64,000 nt of DNA, from NCBI GenBank assembly GCA_024233865.1, contig JACKPA010000010.1:1-64000 (forward strand). Direction: 5' to 3'. A program made the translations under genes and the position numbers. Numbering within the stretch: the stretch's first letter is position 1; each line of letters begins with the position of its first letter. Shown piece after piece: positions 35,978 to 46,042 of the stretch. The stretch comes from Leptospiraceae bacterium (lineage in GTDB: Bacteria; Spirochaetota; Leptospiria; Leptospirales; Leptospiraceae). The notes under the pieces are model-generated. The model was not told the DNA's origin, made no database searches, and saw only the letters and a program-made list of their open reading frames with translations.

Positions 35978-37319
35978 ATGTTACGGATTGCTTACGGTGA
36001 AGCCAACTTTGAAAATTTGAGAAAGGACAAGTCTTTCTTTGTAGATAAAACCCATTTCATCCCTCTAATGGAAAAATACAAAAAATTCTTTTTCATTCGT
36101 CCTCGCAGGTTTGGTAAAAGCCTTTGGATCAGCGTTTTAATGGCGTATTACGATATCAATGGTAACGATAAGTTTGATAAATTGTTTGACGGTTTGTATA
36201 TACAGAAAAATCCTACGGAATATAAAAGCTCTTACCTGGTACTGAAACTCGACTTTTCAGGTATGAATACCGCCAACATGGAATCTTTACAAAAAGACTT
36301 TCATTATAGGGTTCGCGCTTCCATAAAAGAAGTATTCTCGACGTATATATCTCTATTAGGTAAGGAATCCTATAAAACTTTTTTGGAAAAGTCAGAAAAT
36401 ATGCTTATTTCCCAGATGATCAACGAACTAAAAAGTGCAGCAATGGAATCCGGTCAGAAAATCTACACATTCATAGACGAATACGATCACTTTGCCAACA
36501 AACTGGCATCGGAGGGCAGAGAAACGTTTGTGAAAGACTTGGTGTCAAGGACGGGCTTTGTTCGGGAATTTTATGAGCAAATGAAAATAGCAAGTGGCGA
36601 AGGTGCATTGGAACGTTTTTATATCACTGGTGTGTCACCTATTATGCTGGATGAACTATCTAGCGGTTTTAATATCATGAGTGATATGACTACTCATCTC
36701 AATTTCAATGAAATGTTAGGTTTTACGGAAGGGGAAGTGAAAGATGTTTTGGATAAGGTGTCTGACTCTTGTTATACCGATAAAAACAAAGAAGAGGTCT
36801 TATAGTAGGCAGCAGCGGAAAAGAACAGCTAAAAGAAATTATTCAAGAATTGAATATTAAAAACGAATTAACTTTTCGGTTAGTCCACAGGTTTACTTTT
36901 GAAAATAGACTTGGACCCGATGAACTTCGTTCTCTTTTGTATTTCTTCGGTTTGTTGACAATGGGAAACTTTCCAGGTCAATATGTAGCTCCCAATTATG
37001 TAATTCGTGTGCTACACTGGGAGTATCTACAAAAGTTCTTAGAAGAAAGCGGATAGACTTATTGTTTGAAGCCCATCCTGCGTATTATAATTACGTAAAG
37101 TACAACTACATAGTAGAGTTAAAGTATATCAAAAAGACGGACACGGAAGAAGAGGCAAAGTTGAAGCGAAAGGAAGTCATACAACAGGCAAAAGAATACT
37201 ACGAAATATACAAAAGGGACTTCAAACAGTTTGGCAGAGAGTTGAAATCTCTGGCGTTGATAATTACTCATACGCGGGAAGTAGAGATGATCAAATCGGA
37301 AGGTTTTTCCCAAATGTGA
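35978..37319 (+). pseudogene. decayed AAA-ATPase-like / PD-(D/E)XK protein gene
   Basis: Three pieces of one gene. Piece 1 (35978-36805): AAA-ATPase-like N-terminal with RPRRFGKS (ATP-loop-like) and FIDEYD. Piece 2 (36810-37056) in another frame: GSSGKEQLKEI then FENRLGPDEL and LLYFFGLLTMG. Piece 3 (37062-37319): VELKYIKK, the PD-(D/E)XK-like end. The part linking pieces 1 and 2 is missing and pieces 2 and 3 are separated by stops and a frame change. True start is the ATG at 35978, not the TTG at 35942. Such genes are commonly repeated in Bacteroidetes and some spirochaete genomes. Confidence 0.78.
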
Positions 37320-37703
37320 GTATAAAACTGCCAAATTTAAGTCGGTTCTGTGAGTTAGCCCTGGGTGAGCAATTGCCAATAGTGACATATGTCAATTTTT
37401 TTCAAAGTTTTTCTCTATTTTTCCTGTTACTATACTTGAGATATACCGCTAATAAGAATATACTACAAGCTAAACCTATAACAAACATTAATATAAAATA
37501 CCAGCTCATTATCTTTCTCCTACTTTTTTTAGACTGCCTGTTTTTTAAAACATGTCAAGCTTTTTCAAACTTTAAGCTCAAAGTCGCAAAGACTCTTCTT
37601 TAGGCACAAACTAAAATATTTAAAATTCTATATAAAAAGTTATTTCCTTTTAAATACCAACAATACAATAGGATAAATTTGAATCATAAAAACCAATCTA
37701 CTT
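37320..37703. other. gene-free stretch
   Basis: These 384 bases hold an open frame (37316-37603) that is hydrophobic and low-complexity with no ribosome site, so I do not call it a gene. I see AT-rich DNA upstream of the ABC ATPase start and nothing else that I can support. Confidence 0.4.
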
Positions 37704-38546
37704 ATGAAAAATTATTCTGCAAATTTAAACTTTGTCAATACTAACCTAAAAGATATTATAGAACTTAGAGGAATATCCCAGTCTTATGATAAAGGAAAAA
37801 CTTTTATTATCAAAGATTTAAACTTATTGATAGAAGACAAACCTAACCAAGGGCAGTTTGTTGTCATCCTCGGTGTTTCCGGTTGTGGGAAGTCGACACT
37901 TTTAAGGTATATCTCCGGGCTTCAACAACCAACCGAAGGAAAAGTTTTTATCAAAGAGCAGGAAAGAAATGAAAGCCATAGGATTGGTATGGTATTTCAG
38001 CAATATTCATCTTTTCCATGGTTAAGTGTGATTGATAATGTTGCATTAGGCTTGAAATACAAAGGCTTTTCCAAAAAAGAACGGTATGCTAAAGCACGGG
38101 AAATAATACAACTTGTTGGCTTGGAAGGGCAAGAACAGAAGTATGCCAAATATCCGAATTTATCCGGAGGTCAATTGCAGAGGGTAGCCATTGCAAGAAA
38201 TTTGGTATCTGATCCAGAAATTCTTCTAATGGATGAACCATTTGGTGCCTTGGATATTAACACAAGATTAAAAATGCAGGATTTGCTTTGTGATATATGG
38301 TTAAAATTACAAACGACAATTATTTTTGTCACACATGACATTCCGGAGGCTGTTTACCTAGGAGATGAAATCTATATGTTAAGAGCAAATCCGGCTAAAA
38401 TAGTAGACAAAGTAGCGATTGATCTCCCCTTGGAACGAAATAGGAATACAAAAAGAGAAAAGCGGTTTATGGAGTTAGTTTATGAGATAGAAGATAGAAT
38501 GATTAATATTCAAAACTTCATGGATAGAGAGCAGGTAAATTCCTAA
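37704..38546 (+). CDS. ABC transporter ATPase, nitrate/sulfonate/taurine type
   Basis: A 280-residue ATPase with Walker A GVSGCGKST, Q-loop GMVFQQYSSFPWLSV, signature LSGGQLQRVAIA, Walker B ILLMDEPFGALD and switch VTHD. The Q-loop and the D-loop are typical of the NrtD/SsuB/TauB group that energises import of small anions or sulphonates. Its permease and binding protein are not adjacent; the next genes are unrelated. Confidence 0.85.
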   Translation: MKNYSANLNFVNTNLKDIIELRGISQSYDKGKTFIIKDLNLLIEDKPNQGQFVVILGVSGCGKSTLLRYISGLQQPTEGKVFIKEQERNESHRIGMVFQQYSSFPWLSVIDNVALGLKYKGFSKKERYAKAREIIQLVGLEGQEQKYAKYPNLSGGQLQRVAIARNLVSDPEILLMDEPFGALDINTRLKMQDLLCDIWLKLQTTIIFVTHDIPEAVYLGDEIYMLRANPAKIVDKVAIDLPLERNRNTKREKRFMELVYEIEDRMINIQNFMDREQVNS

Positions 38547-38661
38547 TTCTAAAACAAAAAAAGCGAAAATAGCAATATTTTTTAATTGAAAATTATATTT
38601 CATTTTTCATTCTCTTATTTAATCCAATGATCAAACATTCTAGTGAAGGCAGGTTTTTTTT

Positions 38662-39909
38662 ATGAGACATATTATAGTAGCATTAGGATTCGTGGCGTTT
38701 GTCACCTGTGGCGGAACAGCTCAAACCATACGAACAGGCTCTACTAGTTTAACTTCAGACCAGCAAATAGAGGAGGGGCTTGCATCTTGGTATGGTGCGG
38801 AATTACAAGGAAAATCAACGGCAAGCGGTGAGAAATTTGACCGTTTTAAGCTAACAGCTGCCCATAGGACACTTCCATTTGGCTCGGTTGTCAAAATTCG
38901 TAATTTGGAAAACGGAAAAGAATCTACCGTTGTCGTCAATGATAGAGGACCTGTTAGCAATAGTAGAATTATAGACGTGTCCGAGCAAGCAGCAGACGAG
39001 TTAGGTTTAAAAGAAAAAGGCTCCGCAAAAGTAGCGCTTATCTTGGTTAAAAAAGGAGACGATGTAGCAGAAAAAGAAGAACTGCCTGTGTGTGGAATTG
39101 ATAAAAATTGCGATACGGAAAAGGAAGTCACGACAACTTCCAATATACCAACAACTGCAAAACCTATAGAAGAATCCGTATTTAAAGAAGTAGGTTTTTC
39201 TTCCTGGTATGGGAAACAATACCAAGGAAAACCTACTGCCAGCGGAGAAAGGTTTGATAGATTCAAACTTACGGCAGCTCACAGAACGCTTCCCTTTGGC
39301 TCAAGTGTTAAAGTTAGAAATTTAGAAAACGATAAAGAAACCGTAGTGATTGTAAATGACAGAGGACCATACAACGAAGGTAGGGTCATTGATGTTTCGG
39401 AAAGAGCAGCCGAAGAATTAAACTTTAAAGAATCAAATATAGCTAAAGTAGAGCTTAGTTTACTCCCTGAGAAAAATCCTTATCCGAGCGAGTTTAAAAC
39501 CGTTAAAGACGAAGAGGATGATATATTTTTTCTAGATGATGATGATAATGACGAAGATTCGGAATTTGATGATGAGCCGCTTCCAAAAAAAGATTCAAAG
39601 AAAACAACGGCTCCTCCTAAAATAGAAACATATACTCCCAAACCAAGCAATACAACTACAGCTTCAACTTCTTCTAATCAACCTAGAGGTTATACGGTTC
39701 AAGTAGGTGTCTTTAGCAGTAAAAGCAATGCCAGCAAAAAGAGCGAAATGATTAAACAACAATTTGACGAAAAAGTTTTTATATTTAGCAGAGGTGCGAT
39801 GTATGTTGTTCAGATTGGTGATTTTTCAGCTAAAAGCGATGCAAGAAACCTAGCTGATAGAATGAAATCGCAAGGGATTGATTGTTTTGTTCCAAAAACA
39901 AAAAATTAA
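38662..39909 (+). CDS. rlpA: RlpA-like lipoprotein with duplicated DPBB domain and SPOR domain
   Basis: A 415-residue lipoprotein (lipobox FVAFVTC, C16). It contains two nearly identical double-psi beta-barrel domains (about 38-130 and 175-270), each with ASWYG/SSWYG, TASGE(K/R)FDRFKLTAAHRTLPFG and VNDRGP including the catalytic Asp. A very acidic linker (about 285-310: DDDDNDEDSEFDDE) leads to a SPOR domain (about 345-412) that binds denuded glycan strands. RlpA is a lytic transglycosylase acting at the septum. Ordinary RlpA has one DPBB; here an internal duplication occurred. Confidence 0.88.
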   Translation: MRHIIVALGFVAFVTCGGTAQTIRTGSTSLTSDQQIEEGLASWYGAELQGKSTASGEKFDRFKLTAAHRTLPFGSVVKIRNLENGKESTVVVNDRGPVSNSRIIDVSEQAADELGLKEKGSAKVALILVKKGDDVAEKEELPVCGIDKNCDTEKEVTTTSNIPTTAKPIEESVFKEVGFSSWYGKQYQGKPTASGERFDRFKLTAAHRTLPFGSSVKVRNLENDKETVVIVNDRGPYNEGRVIDVSERAAEELNFKESNIAKVELSLLPEKNPYPSEFKTVKDEEDDIFFLDDDDNDEDSEFDDEPLPKKDSKKTTAPPKIETYTPKPSNTTTASTSSNQPRGYTVQVGVFSSKSNASKKSEMIKQQFDEKVFIFSRGAMYVVQIGDFSAKSDARNLADRMKSQGIDCFVPKTKN

Positions 39910-39964
39910 TCTCCGATTACTACGCAATCTTCCCTCGTATAGAGGGGAAAGAATTAGGTAAACA

Positions 39965-42900
39965 ATGGGAATAGCAGATTTTGTAGATGCTCATGTATTT
40001 AGCAACCTTTATTCGGTTGGGACTTTTTTGGTCGCCATATTTACTTCCACTTTGGCGATCTACTTTTTAAGGCTCCCGAATAAATCCAAAAGTACATTCC
40101 ATTTGGGTATGTCACTACTCTATTTGTCTATTTTTAATTTAGGCTACTTCTTCGCTGCTATAGTGTACCACCCTAATGCAGCCTATCATCGTTGGTTGAC
40201 GGGTGTTTTTATTTTACCTGGCATTTTACATTTTGGTCAGTTTTTTTTCAAGTATCCCAAAGACATGTACCCTGGTCTGTCAAAAGTCATTTTGGTAGCC
40301 ATGTATGTCTTTGCTATTTTTGCGGCAATCGTATTTTGTTATGAAACCTACAATGCGGACCGCAAATACCATTTTACGGGACATTACTGGGATTTTGATG
40401 CAGAGCCTGCCAGTAGATTATTGGCTATTTTAATCGCTATATACTCCTTTCTTTCTTTTCTTGTTATTGGTCTCACAAAAGCCTATATGGTAAAAACAAA
40501 AGAAAGGTGGACAATTATCAAGATGATGATTGCCATGATTGTGGGGGCAACAGGTCCGAATATCACCAATATACTAAGTCGTGATGGCTCAATGGAACGA
40601 TCAACCTATTTGATTGCTCTTGTATTGTGCTTCGTGATTGCTTTCTTTTTGATTTCCGTTTTTTACATCAACACTACAAAAGATGAAACCAGTTTCATGA
40701 TTAAAATTGTCGGCTTAACCTTGTTAACCGTACTGTTAATTATGCAAGCTCTGAGTTTTTATATAATGGAAGATAAAGAAAGAGAATTTGATGCATTTAG
40801 CATGGAAAGTGTGGAAAGAGCAATCGAAGGTGGAGAGAAATTTAGAGGAATCAAATATAATCTCCAGTATTCCTGGGATACCGGAATCGTAAAAAAGGAT
40901 TATTCTGATTTTTATAAATTAGACCTCACTCTAGTGGAAGTTGATTTTGAAAATACGATTCTATACGAAGAGATCAAGCTACTTCCCGTAACAACATTTC
41001 GATCAGAACTAAAGACTCTTTTAAGTAAAACAAAACCTCATTTTGATGGTTATAAACTATCCATTCTTGATTATATAGACAAACACAAAGATACAGAAGG
41101 TTGGCAATTGAAATCGAAAATTTTTGATCAATTGGACTCTCTCAATAAAACAGCCTTTATTCATTCAAACAAAATTAGTGTAATTGATCAAAACGACTAC
41201 TGCAATGAAGTTACTCACTATTTAAACAGCATGAAAGGAGAATCTGGAAATTTTGCAAAAGCTATCTTCAATCGCTTCAAAAATTGTAAATGGGATGAAA
41301 AAGAACTAAAACCATCCGATTTACAAACTCAAATATATAAATATGTGAGGTTTTTCAAACCGTCTCACACAAGAAATTATCGAAAAAGTAAAGAAAGTTA
41401 CGAAACGCAAAAGCACTTTGTAACATATATGCAGTATGATCCGTTTACAAAAACGATTAATGAAGTTGGTTTTTCTTACAAATGGTACAGGGAATCGATC
41501 AACACAATTGCCAAAAATCAAACGTTTATACTTATCCTTGTCGTTGTAGTTATTTTGGGAATTTACCCTATATTTTTCAAACAAAGCCTTGTAAATCCTC
41601 TTAAAAATTTATTGCAGGGAGTAACAAAAGTAAACAATGGAAATCTTGATGTTAATGTGTCCGTAAAGTTTCATGATGAAATTGGATTTTTATCTAGTTC
41701 TTTTAATTCCATGACCCTGTCTATTAAACAAGGAAGAGAAGAGTTACAAAAACACGCTGAAACTCTAGAAGAAAAAGTTGAAGAAAGAACACTGCAATTA
41801 AAAGAAAAAATGGATGAAGTCCAAAAACTAAAAGTTCAACAAGATGGGGACTATTACCTAACATCGCTATTGGCAAAACCTCTTTTTTTTAATGCTAACA
41901 AATCCGAAAACGTAAAAACAGAGTTTGTAATAAGACAAAAGAAAAACTTTGAGTTTAGAAATAAGAAATCCGAACTTGGAGGAGATATTTGCATAACCGG
42001 TAACGTCAAATTCGGCACTAAAGATAAATTCAAAATTTTTACAATGGCTATGAATGGAGATGCAATGGGGAAATCCATGCAAGGAGCTGGTGGAGCTATT
42101 GTGATGGGTGTTGTTATGAACTCGATCATGGCAAGAACCGCTGGAAATAAAAAAATATTGGATACAACTCCCCAAAAATGGTTAACAGATATTTACAATG
42201 AAATACATGGAGTTTTTAAATCGTTTAACGGGACAATGGTTATCTCTTGTGTAGTTATGCTGATAGACGATGAAACAGGAGAGGTATTTTATTTTAATGC
42301 AGAACATCCTTATTCGGTAATCTATAGGGATCACCATAGTTCTTTTATTGAAAATTCATTGAGGCTCAGGAAGTTAGGTCTTGATTCTGAAATAGAATTT
42401 AAGGTTTATAAATTCCAACTCATTCCCGGAGACGTTATTATCGTTGGATCGGACGGTAGAGACGATATTGATCTATCCCCTAACGGACCTATGAAAACCA
42501 TAAATGAGGATGAGACCCTCTTTCTTGAAATAGTCAATCAAGCAAAAGGTGACCTAAAAGAAATAGAAAAGGTATTATTAGAAAAAGGTACTTTGATCGA
42601 TGATTTGTCTTTGCTTAGAATCTCTTATATAGAGACCCAGGCATTTATCGCAGATGAAAAACTCTTGGAAGATATTTCAAATTCAGACGTTAATAAACAA
42701 TCAAGCCAAATTAACAAGGTGTATTCGGAAGCTATTAAGCTATTACAAGATGGAAAAGTTGAAAATGCTGCTTATATTCTAGGTGTTACCTATAACAAAA
42801 ATAAAAATCACCCAAAACTGAACAAACTCTATGGTTTGCTTTGCATAAGACTAAAAGACTATTCTATGGCTTCCAGTATATTCAAACACAACCTACAACT

Positions 42901-43168
42901 ACAACCGGACAACTCCGAATCTTTATATTACTTTTCTATCTCAGAAAAAAAGTTACGCCACTACACATCAGCCCAAGAAGCAGCCGACCAGCTTTTTTCA
43001 CTGGAACCAAATAATGTACCCAACTTGATTAACCTTTCTGATCTGCATAGACTTCTAGGACGAAATTTGGACTCTATTAAATATGCAGAGCTAACTTTAA
43101 AGTACGAGCCCAATAACCAAGAAGCCAAAAAGCTGATCATTTATTTACGGGGAGAGATTCGAGCTTAA
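39965..43168 (+). CDS. large membrane sensor: 7TM - HAMP - SpoIIE-like - TPR protein
   Basis: A 1067-residue protein. About seven to eight TM helices (10-265), a large extracytoplasmic region (about 275-515), another TM (about 518-540), a HAMP domain (about 540-600, VNPLKNLLQG...KFHDEIGFLSSSFNSM), a coiled coil (about 600-640), a SpoIIE-like PP2C domain (about 650-895) and TPR repeats (about 915-1065). The PP2C motifs deviate: GGDICITG in place of GGDFYD, NGDAMGKSMQGAGG instead of DVSGHG, SDGRDD and DDLSLLR retained; catalytic activity is uncertain. A cluster with the other partner-switching proteins of this window is inferred. Confidence 0.8.
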   Translation: MGIADFVDAHVFSNLYSVGTFLVAIFTSTLAIYFLRLPNKSKSTFHLGMSLLYLSIFNLGYFFAAIVYHPNAAYHRWLTGVFILPGILHFGQFFFKYPKDMYPGLSKVILVAMYVFAIFAAIVFCYETYNADRKYHFTGHYWDFDAEPASRLLAILIAIYSFLSFLVIGLTKAYMVKTKERWTIIKMMIAMIVGATGPNITNILSRDGSMERSTYLIALVLCFVIAFFLISVFYINTTKDETSFMIKIVGLTLLTVLLIMQALSFYIMEDKEREFDAFSMESVERAIEGGEKFRGIKYNLQYSWDTGIVKKDYSDFYKLDLTLVEVDFENTILYEEIKLLPVTTFRSELKTLLSKTKPHFDGYKLSILDYIDKHKDTEGWQLKSKIFDQLDSLNKTAFIHSNKISVIDQNDYCNEVTHYLNSMKGESGNFAKAIFNRFKNCKWDEKELKPSDLQTQIYKYVRFFKPSHTRNYRKSKESYETQKHFVTYMQYDPFTKTINEVGFSYKWYRESINTIAKNQTFILILVVVVILGIYPIFFKQSLVNPLKNLLQGVTKVNNGNLDVNVSVKFHDEIGFLSSSFNSMTLSIKQGREELQKHAETLEEKVEERTLQLKEKMDEVQKLKVQQDGDYYLTSLLAKPLFFNANKSENVKTEFVIRQKKNFEFRNKKSELGGDICITGNVKFGTKDKFKIFTMAMNGDAMGKSMQGAGGAIVMGVVMNSIMARTAGNKKILDTTPQKWLTDIYNEIHGVFKSFNGTMVISCVVMLIDDETGEVFYFNAEHPYSVIYRDHHSSFIENSLRLRKLGLDSEIEFKVYKFQLIPGDVIIVGSDGRDDIDLSPNGPMKTINEDETLFLEIVNQAKGDLKEIEKVLLEKGTLIDDLSLLRISYIETQAFIADEKLLEDISNSDVNKQSSQINKVYSEAIKLLQDGKVENAAYILGVTYNKNKNHPKLNKLYGLLCIRLKDYSMASSIFKHNLQLQPDNSESLYYFSISEKKLRHYTSAQEAADQLFSLEPNNVPNLINLSDLHRLLGRNLDSIKYAELTLKYEPNNQEAKKLIIYLRGEIRA

Positions 43169-43199
43169 AATAGCAATTTTTGTCATGGAGACATGAATC

Positions 43200-43658
43200 A
43201 TGTTAGATTTATTTGCAGAGTTTTCTGTGATACTCAAGAAACTTGAAGAAGAAAAATTGGATTATGCCGTATGCGGTGGAATGGCAATGGCAATCCATGG
43301 TTTTTTAAGAGCAACGGTTGACATTGACATTGTGCTAATGCCAGAAAATATTCGAAGGTGCAAAGGGATTTTAAAAAATTTAGGCTATCTTTTGGATTCC
43401 GAACCAATGAAATTAGGAAAAGGTGAAATTATCATCCACCGACTAACCAAGGTAGAGAAAGAATCCGAGGATTTTTTAGTTATAGATATATTAGAAGTTA
43501 CAAAATCAATTCAATCTGTATGGGAAAATAAAATTAAAGTCAATTGGGACTATGGTGTCATCAATGTAGTTGACAAAAAAGGGCTCATAGAGTTGAAGAG
43601 AATGAGAAATAGTAAAGTAGACCAAGAGGATATTGAAAGGTTAGAAAAATATGAATAA
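43200..43658 (+). CDS. MNT/AbiEii-like nucleotidyltransferase
   Basis: A 152-residue protein with the nucleotidyltransferase core CGGMAMAIHG...ATVDIDIVL (GG-x-A and the DxD catalytic pair DID). Similar domains act as toxins (AbiEii, MenT) or as minimal nucleotidyltransferases; the substrate is unknown. Its stop overlaps the start of a 44-residue ORF by 8 bases, and this coupling suggests a two-component module. Confidence 0.7.
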   Translation: MLDLFAEFSVILKKLEEEKLDYAVCGGMAMAIHGFLRATVDIDIVLMPENIRRCKGILKNLGYLLDSEPMKLGKGEIIIHRLTKVEKESEDFLVIDILEVTKSIQSVWENKIKVNWDYGVINVVDKKGLIELKRMRNSKVDQEDIERLEKYE

Positions 43659-43785
43659 AGTAGATATGAGCCCACAAGCAGTTACACAAAGATTAATTCG
43701 CCTTTCGCAACTCAGGAGATTGGTAATTAGTTTGGAAAAAGCTGGCGAAAAAGCAGGATTTGTGAAGCACAAAATAGGAATTTGA
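43651..43785 (+). CDS. 44-residue partner ORF of the nucleotidyltransferase
   Basis: Starts at an ATG overlapping the nucleotidyltransferase stop (ATGAATAA) and ends TGA at 43783-43785, overlapping the TTG start of the next gene. It encodes MNKVDMSPQAVTQRLIRLSQ followed by LRRLVISLEKAGEKAG... and looks like a helical, basic small protein. Candidate antitoxin or accessory factor by position. The tight overlaps on both sides argue that it is translated. Confidence 0.6.
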   Translation: MNKVDMSPQAVTQRLIRLSQLRRLVISLEKAGEKAGFVKHKIGI

Positions 43786-44396
43786 AACAAAAAAGCATAG
43801 TAGCTGTAATTTTTGTGTTCCTATCTATAGGGATATTTTGGGGACTGCCTTTTTTGCAATCCATGAGAGTGTTTTCAAAATACCATGGTAGGCAAATTTA
43901 TAAAAAAGCTTATAATTTTACGCTTTTAAATCCCAATCAAGAACCTGTTTCTTTAAATAGTTTTAAGGGAAAATACGTATTTCTTTTTTTTGGATACACA
44001 AGCTGCGGGTTGATTTGTCCAATCACCATGGAAGAAATACACAAACTCTCAAAATTAACGGAAATAAAAGAAATAAAATTTTTATTTATCAGTCTCGACC
44101 CTCTACGAGACAATCCGGAAAGTTTGAAAGCCTATATTTCTCGTTATGGAAATAATTTTATTGCTTTATTTTCTTTTGATATTAAAATAATACAAAAAAT
44201 ACAGACAAAATATATGGCTTATTCAGACTATAGTTTTTTTTATTCAAAACAAAAGACAGATTATGAAATCAATCATACTGGATTTATTTACCTAATTGAT
44301 TCCAAAGGGTTTTTGCGATTAGTATATACTGAGGAAAATCCAAAAGCAGAGCAAATGTTTCAAGATTTACAAATGCTGATTCAAAACGGAGAGTAG
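43782..44396 (+). CDS. SCO1/SenC-type copper chaperone
   Basis: A 204-residue thioredoxin-fold protein anchored by one N-terminal TM helix (about 6-25). The copper-binding set is C75 and C79 in TSCGLICP (C-x3-C) and H165 in NHTGFIYL. These proteins deliver copper or reduce cysteines for the CuA site of cytochrome oxidase in the periplasm. Start is a TTG overlapping the previous TGA (TTGA). Ends 3 bases before the chemoreceptor gene. Confidence 0.85.
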   Translation: MKQKSIVAVIFVFLSIGIFWGLPFLQSMRVFSKYHGRQIYKKAYNFTLLNPNQEPVSLNSFKGKYVFLFFGYTSCGLICPITMEEIHKLSKLTEIKEIKFLFISLDPLRDNPESLKAYISRYGNNFIALFSFDIKIIQKIQTKYMAYSDYSFFYSKQKTDYEINHTGFIYLIDSKGFLRLVYTEENPKAEQMFQDLQMLIQNGE

Positions 44397-44399
44397 CAA

Positions 44400-45926
44400 A
44401 TGGCTTTAAATTTATTTAGTACAAACAGAGAGAAAAACCTAAAACATTTAGATTTATTTATATTAATAGTCTTGTGGCTACATTTGCCTATTGCCATATT
44501 TATAGTTCCAATTGGTTATGGAACTTGGTTGCAAGGTTTGTTTGGTGGTATTTTTGCAGTGGCTTTAGGTAGTATTGCCTATAAACTACTTGCCGGAACG
44601 CGTGTCTTGCAAATGATCAATGGAATCCTATTTATGTTTTTTTCTGCCATGTTTATTCAACAACAATTTGGTCGGATAGAAATGCACTTTCATATTTTTG
44701 CGGTAATTCCTATACTGGTTGTATACAAAGAGTGGAAATCCATTTTACCTGCAGCCATTTTTATTGCTCTTCACCATGCTACTTTCAACTATTGTCAAGC
44801 CAATGAAATTACCATTTCCGGATTTCAACCTATGGTTTTTAATTACGGAAGTGGCTGGGGGATAGTAATTATCCATGCTGTTTTTGTTATAGTTGAAAGT
44901 TCCATCATTATGTTTATTGCCTATTCTTTGCAGCGGCAAGAGTTAAAGATGAATAAATTTGAAGAAGTTCAGAAACTACAAGCTTCTAATAAAATCTTGA
45001 TAGATGAGGTCACTATTACTTCTGATAAAATTACGGATTCTTCCCAAGAACTATCAGAAACTATTGAAAAGTTTTTAGAAAGCGTTCAAGAACAAGCAGC
45101 ATCTTTGGAAGAAATCGAAGCGTCTATGGATGAAATATCCGGAACGGTAAAAAAGGTAAGTTCGGAAGTAAAAGAACAATCCACAAGTATTAGCGACATC
45201 GATCATAAAATGGAAGAAACCACAAACGTTACTTTTAAAATGAAAGAAGAAGTTCAAAAAACAACTCAGCTAGTTAAAATTGCAACTGAAGAAGCCCATA
45301 GCGGTCAGGAGTCGTTGAATAAAATGGTTAGCTCAATGGATAGTATTGATGAAAGTTCCAAAAAGATGATTGATATAATCAATATCATCAATGACATATC
45401 GGACAGAGTGAACCTTTTGGCATTAAATGCTTCCATTGAAGCAGCTCGTGCTGGAGATTCTGGACGTGGTTTTGCCGTTGTTGCCGGTGAGGTTTCTAAG
45501 TTGGCTGATCAAACAGCTTCTAGCATCAAGGATATTAACATTCTAATCAAATCTAGTAATCATGAAATCTTAAAAGGCAAACAAATTGTTCAAAACAATA
45601 CCGATTTATTTAGGGACATTATTACAAGAGTCGAATCTATCAATTCCATGATGGCTTCTTTAAATGAGTCGATGGACAAACAAACACAAATATACCAATC
45701 CGTGTCCTCTGAAATTGATAAATTAAATGGTAAATCTTATGAAATTGAAACTTTTGCCAACGCACAAAATCAGGCTATTGATGAAATTATTAAATCCATT
45801 AAGCATATTAGCACTGCTACACAAGTATATTTGCAGAGTTCGGAAAAGCTAGCCTTTCATATCGAAGAAAACAAAGAGCTTGTGTTGTCTCTAAAAAATA
45901 AACTGAAATCCATTGCCCATGAGTAA
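44400..45926 (+). CDS. methyl-accepting chemotaxis protein with integral-membrane sensor
   Basis: A 508-residue chemoreceptor. The N-terminal domain (about 15-185) is an integral-membrane sensor of about six helices with histidines in RIEMHFHIF and ALHHATFNY, a domain known from many uncharacterised receptors. The cytoplasmic signalling region (about 200-505) contains the conserved tip ([26 protein letters not shown]). No periplasmic ligand domain. It lies 3 bases after the SCO1-like gene; the co-transcription could link oxidase/copper status with taxis. Confidence 0.88.
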   Translation: MALNLFSTNREKNLKHLDLFILIVLWLHLPIAIFIVPIGYGTWLQGLFGGIFAVALGSIAYKLLAGTRVLQMINGILFMFFSAMFIQQQFGRIEMHFHIFAVIPILVVYKEWKSILPAAIFIALHHATFNYCQANEITISGFQPMVFNYGSGWGIVIIHAVFVIVESSIIMFIAYSLQRQELKMNKFEEVQKLQASNKILIDEVTITSDKITDSSQELSETIEKFLESVQEQAASLEEIEASMDEISGTVKKVSSEVKEQSTSISDIDHKMEETTNVTFKMKEEVQKTTQLVKIATEEAHSGQESLNKMVSSMDSIDESSKKMIDIINIINDISDRVNLLALNASIEAARAGDSGRGFAVVAGEVSKLADQTASSIKDINILIKSSNHEILKGKQIVQNNTDLFRDIITRVESINSMMASLNESMDKQTQIYQSVSSEIDKLNGKSYEIETFANAQNQAIDEIIKSIKHISTATQVYLQSSEKLAFHIEENKELVLSLKNKLKSIAHE

Positions 45927-45930
45927 ATAT

Positions 45931-45970
45931 CTCGACGCTTCGGTAAGCTCAGTGCATCGCAAGCTCGATA
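45931..45970. repeat. REP-like palindromic repeat
   Basis: CTCGACGCTTCGGTAAGCTC and the following AGTGCATCGCAAGCTCGATA form an imperfect palindrome; the CTTCGG...GCTCAGTG core also occurs at 33691. It follows the chemoreceptor stop at once. Confidence 0.5.
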
Positions 45971-46042
45971 AATGTTACCTACAAAATTTGAGGGACTAAT
46001 TTTTACTCTTGATTTATTTTTGTATTTATAGTTAATAAAACT

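Noticed and set aside
37316..37603. 95-residue hydrophobic ORF
   Set aside because: Low-complexity translation of AT-rich DNA next to a decayed gene; no ribosome site.
38721..39266. 181-residue minus-strand ORF across the RlpA gene
   Set aside because: Shadow frame; the plus strand has clear lipobox, DPBB and SPOR domains.
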